Below are positions 34,405 through 46,072 of a stretch of 64,000 nucleotides of DNA, piece after piece. Location: positions 1,302,001 to 1,366,000 of the forward strand of contig JAVLRN010000006.1 in NCBI GenBank assembly GCA_032821775.1, read 5' to 3'. The notes beneath the pieces were generated by a model. It made no database searches. It saw only the letters and a program-made list of their open reading frames with translations, and was not told where the DNA came from. Origin of the DNA: Sanguinoderma infundibulare. Its lineage: Eukaryota > Basidiomycota > Agaricomycetes > Polyporales > Polyporaceae. A program made the position numbers and the translations under genes. Positions within the stretch are counted from its first letter, which is position 1. The number at the start of each line of letters is the position of its first letter.

Positions 34405-36930
34405 ATGTCCGAGAAGAGGAGAGCCGAGATCGAGGCCAAGCGGGCGAAACTCGCAGAGCTGCGCAAAGCAAGAGCAGATCGCCAGAAGGCGGACGCGGAT
34501 CGGCGAGTCTCCGATGTGTGCATCCACGGGTCTCTTTGCCTGTCCGGAACGCTGACCTTGTGTTCTCTACGTTCAATTAGGGTGGAAGCGGTCCTTCGGC
34601 CGTGCGCAGAGACGTAGACGACCTGGTCAATGCCCTCATCGGTTCGGGCAGTCGCGGAGACAGTACCGTGGACACACCCGTCTCGTCTGTGCCGGGGACC
34701 CCCGTACTGGGTCAATCGTCATTACCTGGGCCATCGTCTGTGCTTTCGGGGCGGCTGAGCAGGGGGAGCGATGCTGCATCGGACAGCAGGTACAGTCTTG
34801 GGACAACCCTCATCCAGTCCCAGAATGGGGCGACAGAAAGCGTCATTGAAAGGTGCGCTTATCCTTTTGGAACCGAGGGGAGTATGTCAGTGTTAATGGT
34901 CTGTCCTACGCCAGGGAAATGACGCCGCGCATAGTCCCGGACCTCATTGACATTGAGCAGGAACTCTTTGAGTTGCCTCAGAAGGTTCGCGTTGGGTGTC
35001 TACACCATGATTACCCTAACTCACTAGTAGATGGCAGGAGCGTGTCATCTACAACAAGGAGGTCCAGACAATGGAGATAGAGACTGAACCTGTCGCAGCG
35101 AGCGAGGAAGAGATCAGGGAACGGATATTGCGTGAACGAGAAGCAGCGGAGGCGGAACGGTTAGCGCACGAGGAGGAGCTGGAGGCGGAGAGCAAGCAGT
35201 TAGATGAGGAGATCGCGCAGGAAATCCGAGGTATGTATTTGCGCATTCTGTATCACAAATGCATGTGTTTACTGTGCGCAGAAATGACGGAGGATGAGAA
35301 ACTCAGCATATTCTCGGCACCGGAATTCCTGGATTTCATCGAGCAGTCTACCAAGATCATTCAACGAGCATTGAACGACAATTATGACTATATCCGCGAC
35401 TACACCATTGGCACAGAAAGTGGCACGTACGTGAACAGGCGGGAGGAGCGTTCTGTCAAACTGATCTTATACACAGGGAAGCCTCTGAAGGGAGGATCAA
35501 GAACGTGTGCGCTTTTTACGACGAGCGAATTGGGAAGAACCGTTCAATAACGGACATTGACTGGTCGCCTAAGGTCAGGACCTAGTTATTTCAATGCTGC
35601 CTGCACACCAAGCTCAGGAGTTCCCGTTCACAGTATCCCGAGCTCAGTTGCGCGTCATATAACAAGAACCCGGCTGCGTTGAATGAGCCGGACGGTATTG
35701 TTGCAGTCTGGAACCTTCATCTACTGGAACGACCAGAATTTGTCTTCCATTCGCAGGTATGGCAAACTCGATGCTTGGTTAGGATGCGATTTAATGGCTG
35801 ACGTAGCGCAGTCAGATGTCCTGTCGGTGACGTTCTCGCCATTCCACTCTAACCTAATTTTCGGCGGTACCTACTCTGGACAAATTTTGCTGTGGGATAC
35901 GCGATCAAAGCATCTGCCTGTACTCAAGACGCCGTTGTCTGCTGCCGGGCACACGCATCCGGTATACGCGATGGAAATGGTGGGAACGCAGAACGCGCAC
36001 AATTTGATTACGAGCAGCACGGATGGGACCGTGTGCAGTTGGCTGGTGGACATGCTGGCGCAACCGCAGGTATGTATTGCGTTCATGACATGCGTCGTCA
36101 GATGGCGAACTGCGAACTGATGGAATGGACGTATAGGAAACGCTTGAGCTGATTCATGCTGGGCACAACAAGACAAGCGAGGTTTCCATCACGTCGCTGA
36201 ACTTCCCGGACAACGAGACGACGACGTTCTGGGTCGGAACAGAAGAGGGAAACGTGTATCAGGCAAACCGTTACGACCGTGCAGGGGCGAAGGCAGGTTT
36301 GAACCAGTACGACGTCTACAAGGGACACTCGGGGCCGGTCATGGGGCTGGATTTCCACCCGTTGGTGGGACCTGTGGACTTTTCGGACCTATTCCTGTCG
36401 TGCTCTGTGGATTGGACTGTGAAGCTGTGGAGGGCGAAGTCGCTTGCGAAGCCGTCGACGGCGGTGAACCATGTGGGGCCTCTGTACTCGTTCGACGAAG
36501 CGGACGACTATGTGTACGACGTCAAGTGGCACCCTACACATCCGGCGTTGTTCGGTACGGTCGACGGGGCAGGCAAGTTTGACATCTGGAACCTGAACCA
36601 CGACACCGAGGTGGGTTTTTGGTCTGGACCCCACGGGCGTGGGCTGTCGCGTTGAGTTGTGTCTGATGGGGATGTTAGGTGCCGGTCGTTTCCACGAGCG
36701 TTGGGACAGGGCGGGCATTGAACAAACTGCGCTGGGAACGGAAGGACGGGCGGAGGGCAGCGCTGGGTGGCAGCGACGGAAGACTCTATATTTACGACAT
36801 CGGAGACATGGCACTGCCCAGGGAGTCCGAGTGGACGGATATGCAGCGCACGGTCGCAGGCATCATGGGGGTTGGGGTACAGGCGAATGGGGTTGGAGAT
36901 GACTCTGCGCGCGTTGTTGCCGGACGATGA
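34405..36930 (+). CDS. Cytoplasmic dynein intermediate chain (WD40)
   Basis: Scaffold subunit of cytoplasmic dynein that links the heavy chain to dynactin and the light chains; needed for nuclear movement in hyphae. Ten exons (34405-34515, 34581-34852, 34915-34984, 35038-35230, 35282-35426, 35477-35573, 35634-35756, 35812-36069, 36137-36610, 36679-36930) give 664 residues. The N-terminus is the family coiled coil that binds dynactin p150 ([20 protein letters not shown]), followed by a Ser/Pro-rich linker. WD40 repeats fill the C-terminal half: [50 protein letters not shown] and [10 protein letters not shown]. The budding-yeast counterpart is Pac11. Confidence 0.95.
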
Positions 36931-37527
36931 GCAAGTCTTGGCTGACGGTCGAGCGCTGTGGTATGGTCAGGTTGGTTGTCGAACGTGTTGAACGATCAGA
37001 TACTGTTGTGCTTCGCTGTTCATACGCGAGGGGACCATGTGTGTTTTTGTAGACGAGCTGGTGAGCGGTTGGTAATGGAATTGGTCGACAGTGTGGCCAG
37101 AAGGGCCTGTGGGGGGAGACGAGGGACAAGTTGGTGTACGCGAGTTGCACGCAAGGGCGACGATTGGACGCGTTTTGGGGACCTGGTTGAGACGTGATCC
37201 GCCGTGTCGCGGAACGGGGGCCAATGCGGGCCTCCGTTCTCGTGAATCATTCCGAAAGCTGTGGGCTGCGACGAGGCGGGTACGAGCGTCGGTGGGCATC
37301 GATTTCGCAGCCTGGTGGAATATACGTTTGTGCTTGGAGCACAAGCCACGGATGAATGTGCATGCTGCTGACAGTCACTCGCCACGCTCGCCCGTCTCTG
37401 CGCGTCTGCGGGAGAGAGCTTGGCCGCGCTCGCCTCTCGTCTTCTTCAAGCTCTTGCCTCCACTCTCCTCCCACCATCCGCCCCCACTTCTGCTTCTCCA
37501 AAACACCAAGCCTCTCCTCGCGCGCAA
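36931..37527. other. Intergenic before AGX1
   Basis: About 600 bases. The last 150 bases before the AGX1 ATG are C/T-rich, as in leaders of strongly expressed fungal genes. No other gene is visible. Confidence 0.5.
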
Positions 37528-39434
37528 TGTCTTCCTTCCACCAGGTATGCGCGATCCACTCATCTCGTCCTTCCACCCACTCATCCGTCTTCCATCCTAC
37601 TGCTAGGAACCGCACAAGTGAGCGACAGCCCGCGTTTGTTCGCCTAGTCCATTACTGACTTGGATTCAACCTCGCGCGATCCCCCTGTCAAGGCTGCTCG
37701 TGTATGTTTCACCCTCATCCACTGCGAGCGCGCTGTCTGAAGCATTTCTGTAGCATTCCGGGCCCCATCGAAGTCACCGACGAGGTATGCTATACCCCGT
37801 CGTCTAACCCTCCAGCCCAGACGCTGACTCAAGCGACCAGGTCCTCTACGCCAATGCGCACCCCTCCATGTCCCACATTGCTCCGGACTTCATCCCAGTC
37901 TTCGGAGATGCGATTCGCATGACCAGGGACGTCCTCTTCACCCAGACCGCGCAGCCCTTCCTCATCGCAGGCTCCGGCACCCTCGGTTGGGATCAGGTAC
38001 GTCCCTTCACGCCGGCATCTCCGTGCTTTGTCCGATCCTGCCGGGGGGAGAACCGTCCGCTTATTTCCAGGGTCCTTCCCCCAGGTCTCCGCCAATCTCG
38101 TTGAACCCGGCGAGAACGCGCTCGTCCTCAACACCGGTTACTTTGGGGACAGCTTCTCCGACTGGTCAGTCTTCTCCCGCGCGATCCGTCTTTCTGCGTC
38201 TCCTTCGCCTCATTCTGGTGCTCACGGCGTAACTAGCCTGCGCACGTACGGCGCGAATGTGGACGAGCTCAAGGCCCCGTTCGGCGGCACCGTTCCTCTG
38301 TCCGACCTCCAGGCCTCCCTCAAGTCCAAGAAGTACAAGGTCGTGACCTTCACTCATGTAGACACTTCCACAGGTTAGCTCCTTTGGTCGCTTTTGCTCA
38401 GCATTGCGTGCTCACGACGTCGGAATCGCATAGGTGTTTTGTCTGATGCCCAGGGTATCGCCGCGGCTGTACGCGCCACTTCCCCGGACACATTGGTAAA
38501 TGATCGTTTGTTTCGATACGAACGTGTTCGCTGACGACTCCGCAGATTGTTGCCGATGCGGTGTGCTCTGTGGCCAGCGAAGAGATTCGCTTTGACGCGT
38601 GGGATCTCGATGTCGTCCTCACCGCCAGCCAGAAGGGTCTTGGTACTCCACCCGGTCTGAGCATCCTTGTCGCAAGCCAAAGAGCTATTAAAGTATGTCA
38701 AGACCCTGATGGACGCAGTACTAGGACTCACTGTGTGCGTAGACCTTCGAGTCAAGAAAGACCCCAGTCACCTCTTACTATGGCAGCTGGAAGAAGTGAG
38801 TGCGGGTCATCGAGCCTCGGAGTCACCTGAATAACTATGTGATATTCAGGTGGCTGCCAATCATGCAAGCCTACGAGTCCGGCAACGCCGCCTACTTCGC
38901 GACACCCCCCGTCAACCTCATCTATGCGTACAACGCCTCGCTCAAGCAGATCACCAGGTCGCCAACCTCCCTCGAGAAGCGCTTCGCGCTGCACAAGGAG
39001 AGCAGCCAGCGTCTCAAGGCCGCGGCAGAGAAGCTTGGTCTGAAGCAGCTGCCCCTGGACCCGTCAGTCGCCGCGAACGGCATGACCGCGCTGTGGTTCC
39101 CCGAGGGGCTGAACGCGTCGGACCTCCTCCCTCCGCTCGCGAAGAAGGACGTCGTGGTCGCCGGCGGCCTGCACAAGGACTACAAGCGTAAGCGGCCCCC
39201 GAACGTCTTTTGTCACAGCCGAGCTGACGACCGATTGATAGTCAAGTACTTCCGCATCGGGTGAGCGCATCTTCTGCCTTCGATCGATCCATGACGTCGT
39301 GACGCATGCTGACGGACTGACTTCTGCCTAGTCACATGGGCATCTCGGCTGTTGACCAGCAGCGCGGGGACATCGACAAGGTCATCGCCGCGCTCACGGA
39401 GAGCCTCGAAGAGGCAAATGCCAAGAAAGCGTAA
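37528..39434 (+). CDS. AGX1: Alanine-glyoxylate aminotransferase (class V, PLP)
   Basis: Transfers the amino group of alanine to glyoxylate, giving glycine and pyruvate. Thirteen exons fit: 37528-37545, 37607-37617, 37693-37701, 37754-37784, 37841-37996, 38085-38164, 38237-38373, 38434-38495, 38546-38692, 38743-38795, 38850-39187, 39242-39260 and 39332-39434, giving 387 residues. IPGPIEVTDEVLYANAHPS is the family start motif. The PLP Lys is K198 in TASQKGLGTPPG. VADAVCSVASEEI and the C-terminal YFRIGHMG are also typical. Exons 2 and 3 are only 11 and 9 nt; together with the 18-nt first exon they encode MSSFHQEPHKLLV before the first conserved block. No clear peroxisomal or mitochondrial signal is seen; the C-terminus AKKA is not a PTS1. 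Confidence 0.94.
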
Positions 39435-40156
39435 GCTGCATTCGCCCGACGCGCGTCGTCGCTGTAATAGAAATCGATTCCCGTTGTGCTCATCGTCCGT
39501 CTGACTTGTTGTAACACATCCATCCTACGCACGGTTCCCGGAACGGATATCGCACCGATCACACTGTACACGATACACGGATACCTGCATGTCGATTGCG
39601 GAAATAACGATGATATCCCCCTGGCGAAGCAGGCTGTCCGAAGGCGCGAAGAAGAGCTTGAGGACGGGCCTTGCGGACGTCCGCTCATTTGCCACTGCAC
39701 GCTTGTGAGCCACTCCGTCACGGCACGTCAGTATCTCTGCAATTCATCTCAGCGACGCTTGCTGATCGTCGAATCTGCCTAGGATCGGGCCGTTTATGGT
39801 GGCGGAAGAGAAGTCGGAGGCGGATCTCGCTGTGCGGGGCTCCGTCGGTCGTCCGCTCCTCTCCATGGAGGTCAGTGTCACACCGTTATCTCCATAAACC
39901 CCACCACTCATCGATCGCTCATTATCGTTCTCCCCTTTTACTTCTATTGCCGCTGTCATTCTAGTGGCAACGCTTCCTCAAAGGTGATAGAATAATAAGG
40001 TGGATGCAAGTAGATGCTGGAACATTTGTATTGCAATGGATCTATAGAATGTTGGAATACTTGTATTGCGACGGATTTTGCAGTTCTATGAACATGACGT
40101 CCGATCATACACCCGTTTACCTCAAGAGAAATCCACCACAGGTCTGTTGCTAGGTA
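39435..40156. other. Convergent 3' region between AGX1 and MET5
   Basis: About 720 bases. A region near 39995-40075 holds two similar A/T-rich copies of a 'gga(a)cattTGTATTGCAatgGAT' type phrase. Open frames on both strands overlap and have no known family. Confidence 0.45.
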
Positions 40157-43100
40157 TCACGCTGCAGCTGAGATCTCCCGGTGCTGGCCCTCACCGCCCA
40201 TCCGGTCATACCACTCCTTGCCCGAAGTCGTGGGGGCGATATAACCGGCACGAATCACGAAGTCACCGAAGTGCTCGCCTTCGTGCCGCTCAAGGGCGTA
40301 CCGCTTGATCATCGGCTGCAGGATTGCGAGGATCTCCGGCTCCGTCACGGTTTCTGAAAGGATAGACGACCAGTGAGCATATACTGCAGTCAACCGCGAT
40401 GTCGCCAATCGCATACCTCGGTAGATCTTGTTCATCCGCTGACCGTGGTAACCTCCACCGAGAAGCATCAAGTACGACCCTGGTGCCTTGCCGATGAAGG
40501 CGACTTCCCCAAGGTACGGCCTCGCGCATCCGTTCGGGCAACCGGTCATGCGCATGACGATGGAATCATTGCGGAGACCGTTCTCCTCGCATATCTTCTC
40601 AACCTTGTCGATGAGGATGGGCAAGTACTAAAATGCAATATAAACACGTGTAGTGAGCAGAAGGATCAACGGAAGTGGCTCACCCGTTCCGACTCGGCCA
40701 TGGCGAGACCGCACGTCGGGAACGCTACACAGGCCGACGACGACAGGCGCAAACCGCTGTACGCGAGGTTGTCGAGCTTGTACTCGGCGAGGAGGCCCTT
40801 GATCGTGGCCAGATCTTCGGTTGCGATGTCCGAGATGATGATATGCTGATTCGCAGACGTGCGGAACGAGCCCTTGTGGACCTTGGCGATCTCGCGGAGA
40901 CCGGTCTTGAAGTCCTTCTCGGGCTCGTCCTGGATGCGGCCGTTCTCGATGAAGCACGTGAAGTGGTGCTTTCCGTCCTTGCCTGTGACCCAGCCGAAGT
41001 CGTCGATGTTCTTATCGAAAGAGAAATGACGAGGAGGCTGGAGCTGGTATCCGAGGAGCTTCTCGACGGCAGCCTTGAAGTTGTCCAAACCCATGCGGTC
41101 AATCGTGTACTTCAGGCGGGCGTTCTAGAGAAAACTCGTATTAGCACAAGCAGGAGAGCACATGCATTCATTGACAGCTTACTTTGCGGCTGCGGAGGAG
41201 GTATTCTGGTAAGTACCGAGTGATGACATCGAAGCACAGTACACTTACTCGACACGGTTACCGTTGTCCCTCTGGACAAGCATAATCTTCTCAGCAACCT
41301 CGACACCCTGCGCAACCGTGCAGAAGCCGAGAACGTCGCCGATTCTCGGGTACGTCTTCTTGTTTCCGTGCGTGACGCCCATACCACCACCCGCAGTGAC
41401 GTTGAAACCGGCGAGTTCGCCGTTCTCATCGACGATGGCGATAAAGCCAACGTCGTTGGCGAAGACGTCAACGTCGTTGTTAGGAGGGACCGCGACCGCA
41501 ACCTTGAACTATAAACGTCGTTCAGTAACCCTGAGATGTTAGAGGAAAGAAGGGAAAACACAAACCTTGCGGGGAAGGTAGAACTGGCCGTAGAGAGGCT
41601 CGATGTCTTTCAACGCGTCCCCAGCAACAAGCTTCTTGTCCAACCAGATCTCGTGGTACGCAGTGGTACGGGGTAGGAGATGCTCGCTGACCCTCTTCGC
41701 GAACTCGTATGCCTGGCGATGCAGCTTCGACAACGACGGGACCGTTGAGACAATGACGTTACTGCAGGAGGCTGTCAATCAAGTGTACCAAGATGCTAAT
41801 ATGGGAGTGACATACCGGTTCACATCACCACAAGCAGCGAGCGTGTCGAGCAGAGCGCGGTTGATGTCCTGGATGGCAGACTTGAGGTGACGCTTGATGA
41901 CGCCATGGAACTGGAACGTCTGGCGAGTAGTGATCTTGAATGTGCCGTTCCCGTGCTCGTCCGCGATCTGGTTCATGATGAGCCACTGCTCAGGTGAACA
42001 CACGCCTCCGGGCATCCGGACGCGGATCATGAAGCCGTACGCAGGCTCGGAGCCCTGTGCTTGCCGCTCGTCGCGGATGTCGCGGTCGTCCTGTTGGTAA
42101 ATGCCGTGGAACTTGGTGAGTTGTGTGTCGCTCGGAGCGAGCGCGCCGGTGGTTGTGTCCTCGAGACCCTCGGAGATGGTACCGCGAAGGTACTGGGACG
42201 CGACCTTGATGTGCTCGTTGGTGATCGGTTCGGGCTCCGCTTCATTCACCTCAATCGCGTCGACACCCAACGCTTTCCAGACGAGGGGCTCCCAAACCTT
42301 GTAGCCAGTCTCAGGCCCATCAGCATCCTGGTCGTCACCGAGGCCGAGCGCGACGAAGCGCGTGGCGCCGAGCTGCTCCAACCGTGCGTCGAGGTCCTTG
42401 CCCGCCTTGTTGTAGTAGTGCGCGTCCTCTGGGCGAGGCCAGTAATGGCTGTCACCCATACCAAAAACGGTGAACTTCACGGTCGTGAGGGGTTGCTCGC
42501 CCTTGGCAGCGAGTGCGTTGAGCGCTTTGATCAATGAACGAGCGTTCTGAGGGAACTCGCCCTGGCCGGCAACGGAGGTAACGAACGCGACCATTTCTTC
42601 CTTAGCAAGGTCCTCCACGGAGACAGAGTCCATGGTAGCCACAGTCGTAGAGAGACCGCGCATTTTACCGCGGGTGGCGAGGCGCTTCGCGACCTTCTCG
42701 GCCTTACCACCATCGGAACCGTACAAGATGGTGAGCGGGGGAGCATCGATGTCGGCAAGGAGATCGTTGTATGCCTGGGCGGCGCGCAGCTTGCGAGCCT
42801 GCTTGAGGTTCTCGCCAAGGCTGCCGACAAGCTCAGAAGCAATCTCGGGCTTGGATCGAACAAGCTGCGAGAGGTGGTTCTGGCGATCGAGGAATGCCTG
42901 GAGCTCATTCTTGACGGAGTCCGAGTCGAGGGAGAACGGCTCTTTGCCCTCGCGCTCCTTGGTGGGGTTCCAGCGGTATAGAGGCCAGTAGCCAGAGTCG
43001 ACCCCAAGCTTCGTCTCCTTCAAGATCTCCAATGCGGGAGTCTCCTCGACGTTATAGGGCAGGTATGCAAGGACGATGGACGGACCCTTGTAGCGATCTG

Positions 43101-44775
43101 CTTCCATGATGGCCTGGAGGACCTGGGAGTACGACGAGTACACGGCGGTACTTGCGACATAGACATCGCCGTGGTTCATCGCATAGAGACCAACGTCCTG
43201 CTTTCTGCGGTGGGGATCAACGATGTTGCGGGAGGAGTAGGGCGTCGTGTCAAGGATGAGAATGTTTATGTCGAGCTTGGATGCGATGGCATGGTGGAGA
43301 CCGGATGCGCCTAGGTCGTATGCCCAAGCATCAGAGCCGATGATCCAGCGGGAAAGGGCAGGAAGGAGGCGACGGAGTTTGAGGACCTTGTGGGCGGGAG
43401 GACTGTCGAGGTTGTCTGCCTGGATGGCCGAGACGAGCTCGTCGCCGAGCCGCTTGCTCTTGACGCCGTCGTCCCGAGCCCCGAGCCACCGGCTCAAAAG
43501 CGAATGGATCTCGATCGACACGGTCGGATCGCGCAGCAGATCTTGCACGGCACCAACAAGCTGCTCACGCTCCTCGAGCTCTCCACGGGCTCGACCCAAG
43601 GCGAACTCGGGCGTGGTAGCGACTTGGCCTTGGGATGCGACAAGCTCGGGGGCGTTCAGGACATCGAGACGACCTGGGAAGACGTTGTGAAGCATCTTTG
43701 TGTACGCCGCTTCATGTTTGGGCACATGGGGAGCGGCAGCAGCGTGTGCCGAGGACAGGGAAGGGCCGAGCTCGAGACGAGCGGAAGGCGATTGGGAAGC
43801 AGCTTGTTCCAGGATGGGTTCGACATCAAGGGAACTGGCGTCTCCCAGTACACCGCTGTGCACCATGGGCAAAGAAGGCAGCTCGCGTTGCTGGATTGCG
43901 CTCACGACCTCGAGGTAAAGCGGCGTCCACTTCATGGACCAGCGTTGCACCTGCTCCAGGACGATGATACGAGTCGATGAGGTGGGGATTGCACTCAAGA
44001 TGGTCGACGGGGGAAGGGGCTTGAGCAGGGCGACGTCGACGACGGATACGCTTTCGAGGCCAGACCTGACGGTCACACGTCCGAGGGTGAAAATGACCGA
44101 CTGAGCGTCAGATGGCCCATGTTGGGCGAAGGGACGAATGGGGCGGCGAACGAGGCCAACGGTCGCAAGGGCCGCAGAGTGGTACAAACGGAGAAGATCG
44201 GTCGAGTCGGTCGAGGGCTTTTGGTCGGCGGCCCAAGGGGACGACTTGTCTGAGAGAAGGAATGCGGGGACGGTATCATCGTCTACAGACTCGAACGTTT
44301 CGCTCTCATCTCCGATGTGGAAAATGTGAAGAACGGCGGTGGACTCGGTGAAAGCAATGCGGGAAGCGAGCAACGCATGGTCATGAGCCTGCTGGGCGGT
44401 ACGCGAGTAGATGACGAAAGGCAGCGAAGACTGGAGGACGAGAGCGTCGGTTAAATCGGAGGCGACAGCGACATGGAAGACGGTCGGGGTGTAGGAGAGC
44501 TCGGGAAGATGGAGGAGGAGACCGTTGAGAGCCTGCGGGTAGGCGACGGCAGTGTAGGAAAGCAAGCGGGCGGAGCGGTGTCGAAGGAGAGCAGCACCCG
44601 CGTCGGCGCCGAAGGGGAGGTTCTTGACGGCGGCTCTGGTGACGGGCGAGGCAGAGAGAGCGTTGAGCGCAGTCTCGAAGGGAGATGGGCTAGAAGGCGC
44701 AAGAGAGTTTATGACCACATCCGATGCGAGATAGGCAATCCGCGAGACTGCAGAGACCGACGGTGATGGGGACAT
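40157..44775 (-). CDS. MET5: Sulfite reductase (NADPH) haemoprotein beta subunit
   Basis: Reduces sulfite to sulfide for Cys and Met synthesis, with the MET10 flavoprotein as partner. Seven exons (41816-44775, 41566-41761, 41249-41508, 41183-41189, 40684-41124, 40417-40627, 40157-40353) give 1,423 residues, the size of fungal Met5/Ecm17. Domain order: N-terminal pyruvate-ferredoxin-oxidoreductase-like region (about 1-640), flavodoxin-like domain (about 665-830, starting [11 protein letters not shown]), then the nitrite/sulfite reductase half repeats. The siroheme/4Fe-4S ligands are Cys 1273 and 1279 in [10 protein letters not shown] and Cys 1318 and 1322 in [10 protein letters not shown]. Exon 4 is only 7 nt (CCGCAAA) and is needed to read [14 protein letters not shown] in frame. 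The gene diverges from RPL30. Confidence 0.96.
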
Positions 44776-45283
44776 GGCCTGGTCAGAAGGCTAACTAGCA
44801 AATGCGCAGGCGAGCATTGGTTCAGGGCCAATTTGTCATGGCAGGGTTTGGTGACGTACCGGGTGCAGAGATGGCTAGTGTCGAGTCCGTCGAGGACGAG
44901 AGGGACGGAGAGCGCGCTGGGGGACGGTTGGAGGGAAACAAAATATATTGGCTGCGATTCGCCTGCTCATAACTGAAGCTGAATTCCGAATTGGCGTGGT
45001 GAGCCGAGAGGGAGAAGAGGGAGCAGGTGAGCACCACTCAGCAAGCTCGTCGTCAATTTCCCAAAGCACACAAGAACCGCGCTATCTGTTGGCCTCTGTT
45101 TGTCCATAACCATAGTATAGGGTTAGGTCCTGTTTTCCGGCAGGGTTACCGTCGGAGTCTGAACCTTATTCGTGCAACTGCAAAGACGTACAGAGTGCCA
45201 TCGCAGACGCGGAAATAATCTCCAGCCTCAAGACCAGACCACCGACGCCCGACGCCCGACGCCCGACACCGACACTATCCGCG
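44776..45283. other. Divergent promoter region of MET5 and RPL30
   Basis: About 510 bases. AAATATATT near 44940-44950 could serve as a core element for MET5 about 170 bases upstream of its start. A heptad repeat lies just before the RPL30 ATG. Confidence 0.5.
45243..45270. repeat. Four-copy 7-bp repeat in the RPL30 leader
   Basis: Three units of CGACGCC and one of CGACACC directly before the RPL30 start (14 bases upstream). It lies in the expected 5' UTR. Confidence 0.85.
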
Positions 45284-45798
45284 ATGGCCCCCACAAAGAA
45301 GTCCAAGGCCGCAAAGTCCTCCGAGTCCATCGCGTCTCGTCTCGCCCTCGTCGTCAAATCGGGCAAGTACTCCCTCGGCTACAAGTCCGCCCTCAAGCAG
45401 ATGCGTTCCGGCAAGGGTGCGTTCCTTTCACCATCTCTCTCTCCGGGGACTGGAGCGTGAGGCTGAGAAGGTCCCTTGTGCTGACCATTTATTCCTTTCC
45501 CGCACTCTCTGTCTTTCGTCCTCTACAGCTAAGCTGGTCCTCATCGCTGGTAACTGCCCCCCTCTCCGCAAGTCTGAGCTCGAGTACTATGCCATGCTCT
45601 CAAAGACTTCGGTACACCATTTCGCGGGTACCAACGTCGCGCTTGGCACTGCTGCTGGAAAGCTGTTCCGTGTCGGGTGCGTCCATCTCGTTATCCATAT
45701 CCCTTCACGTCCCACTCATCGCCTGCTCCAGTGTTATGACCGTCACCGACCCCGGTGACAGCGACCTACTCACCGTGGCTGAGGGTGCCGCCCAGTAA
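45284..45798 (+). CDS. RPL30: 60S ribosomal protein L30 (eL30)
   Basis: Structural protein of the large ribosomal subunit. Three exons (45284-45416, 45529-45676, 45732-45798) give 115 residues, the family length. Family blocks are intact: [61 protein letters not shown] and DPGDSDLL. In yeast L30 binds its own transcript and blocks splicing of the first intron; whether the structure exists here I cannot say. The first intron is 112 nt, longer than most here. Confidence 0.97.
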
Positions 45799-46072
45799 AA
45801 GTACTTCATCGTACACGCATCACATGTATTCCATCGGCCATTGTATGATTTATGACACAGCCCATGACCATCATACCCATCATTTCCCGTGTGACGCTAG
45901 TTAAACTTCACATTCTAAAGCCACATCGACAAACTTGATCCACGTCCGATGCCAGACCAAAAAAGTGCGCACTGCCGGTATGCTGGTGGTTATCGCGGTC
46001 GTGCGTTGTAAAGTCGAGGATTAATATTCTTCAACAGTTGACAAAAGCGACCATTCCGAGTACAGGATGAGG

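Noticed and set aside
41183..41205. 23-nt version of the MET5 microexon with acceptor after CCAG
   Set aside because: It shifts the frame and destroys the NARLKYTI block; the 7-nt version keeps it.
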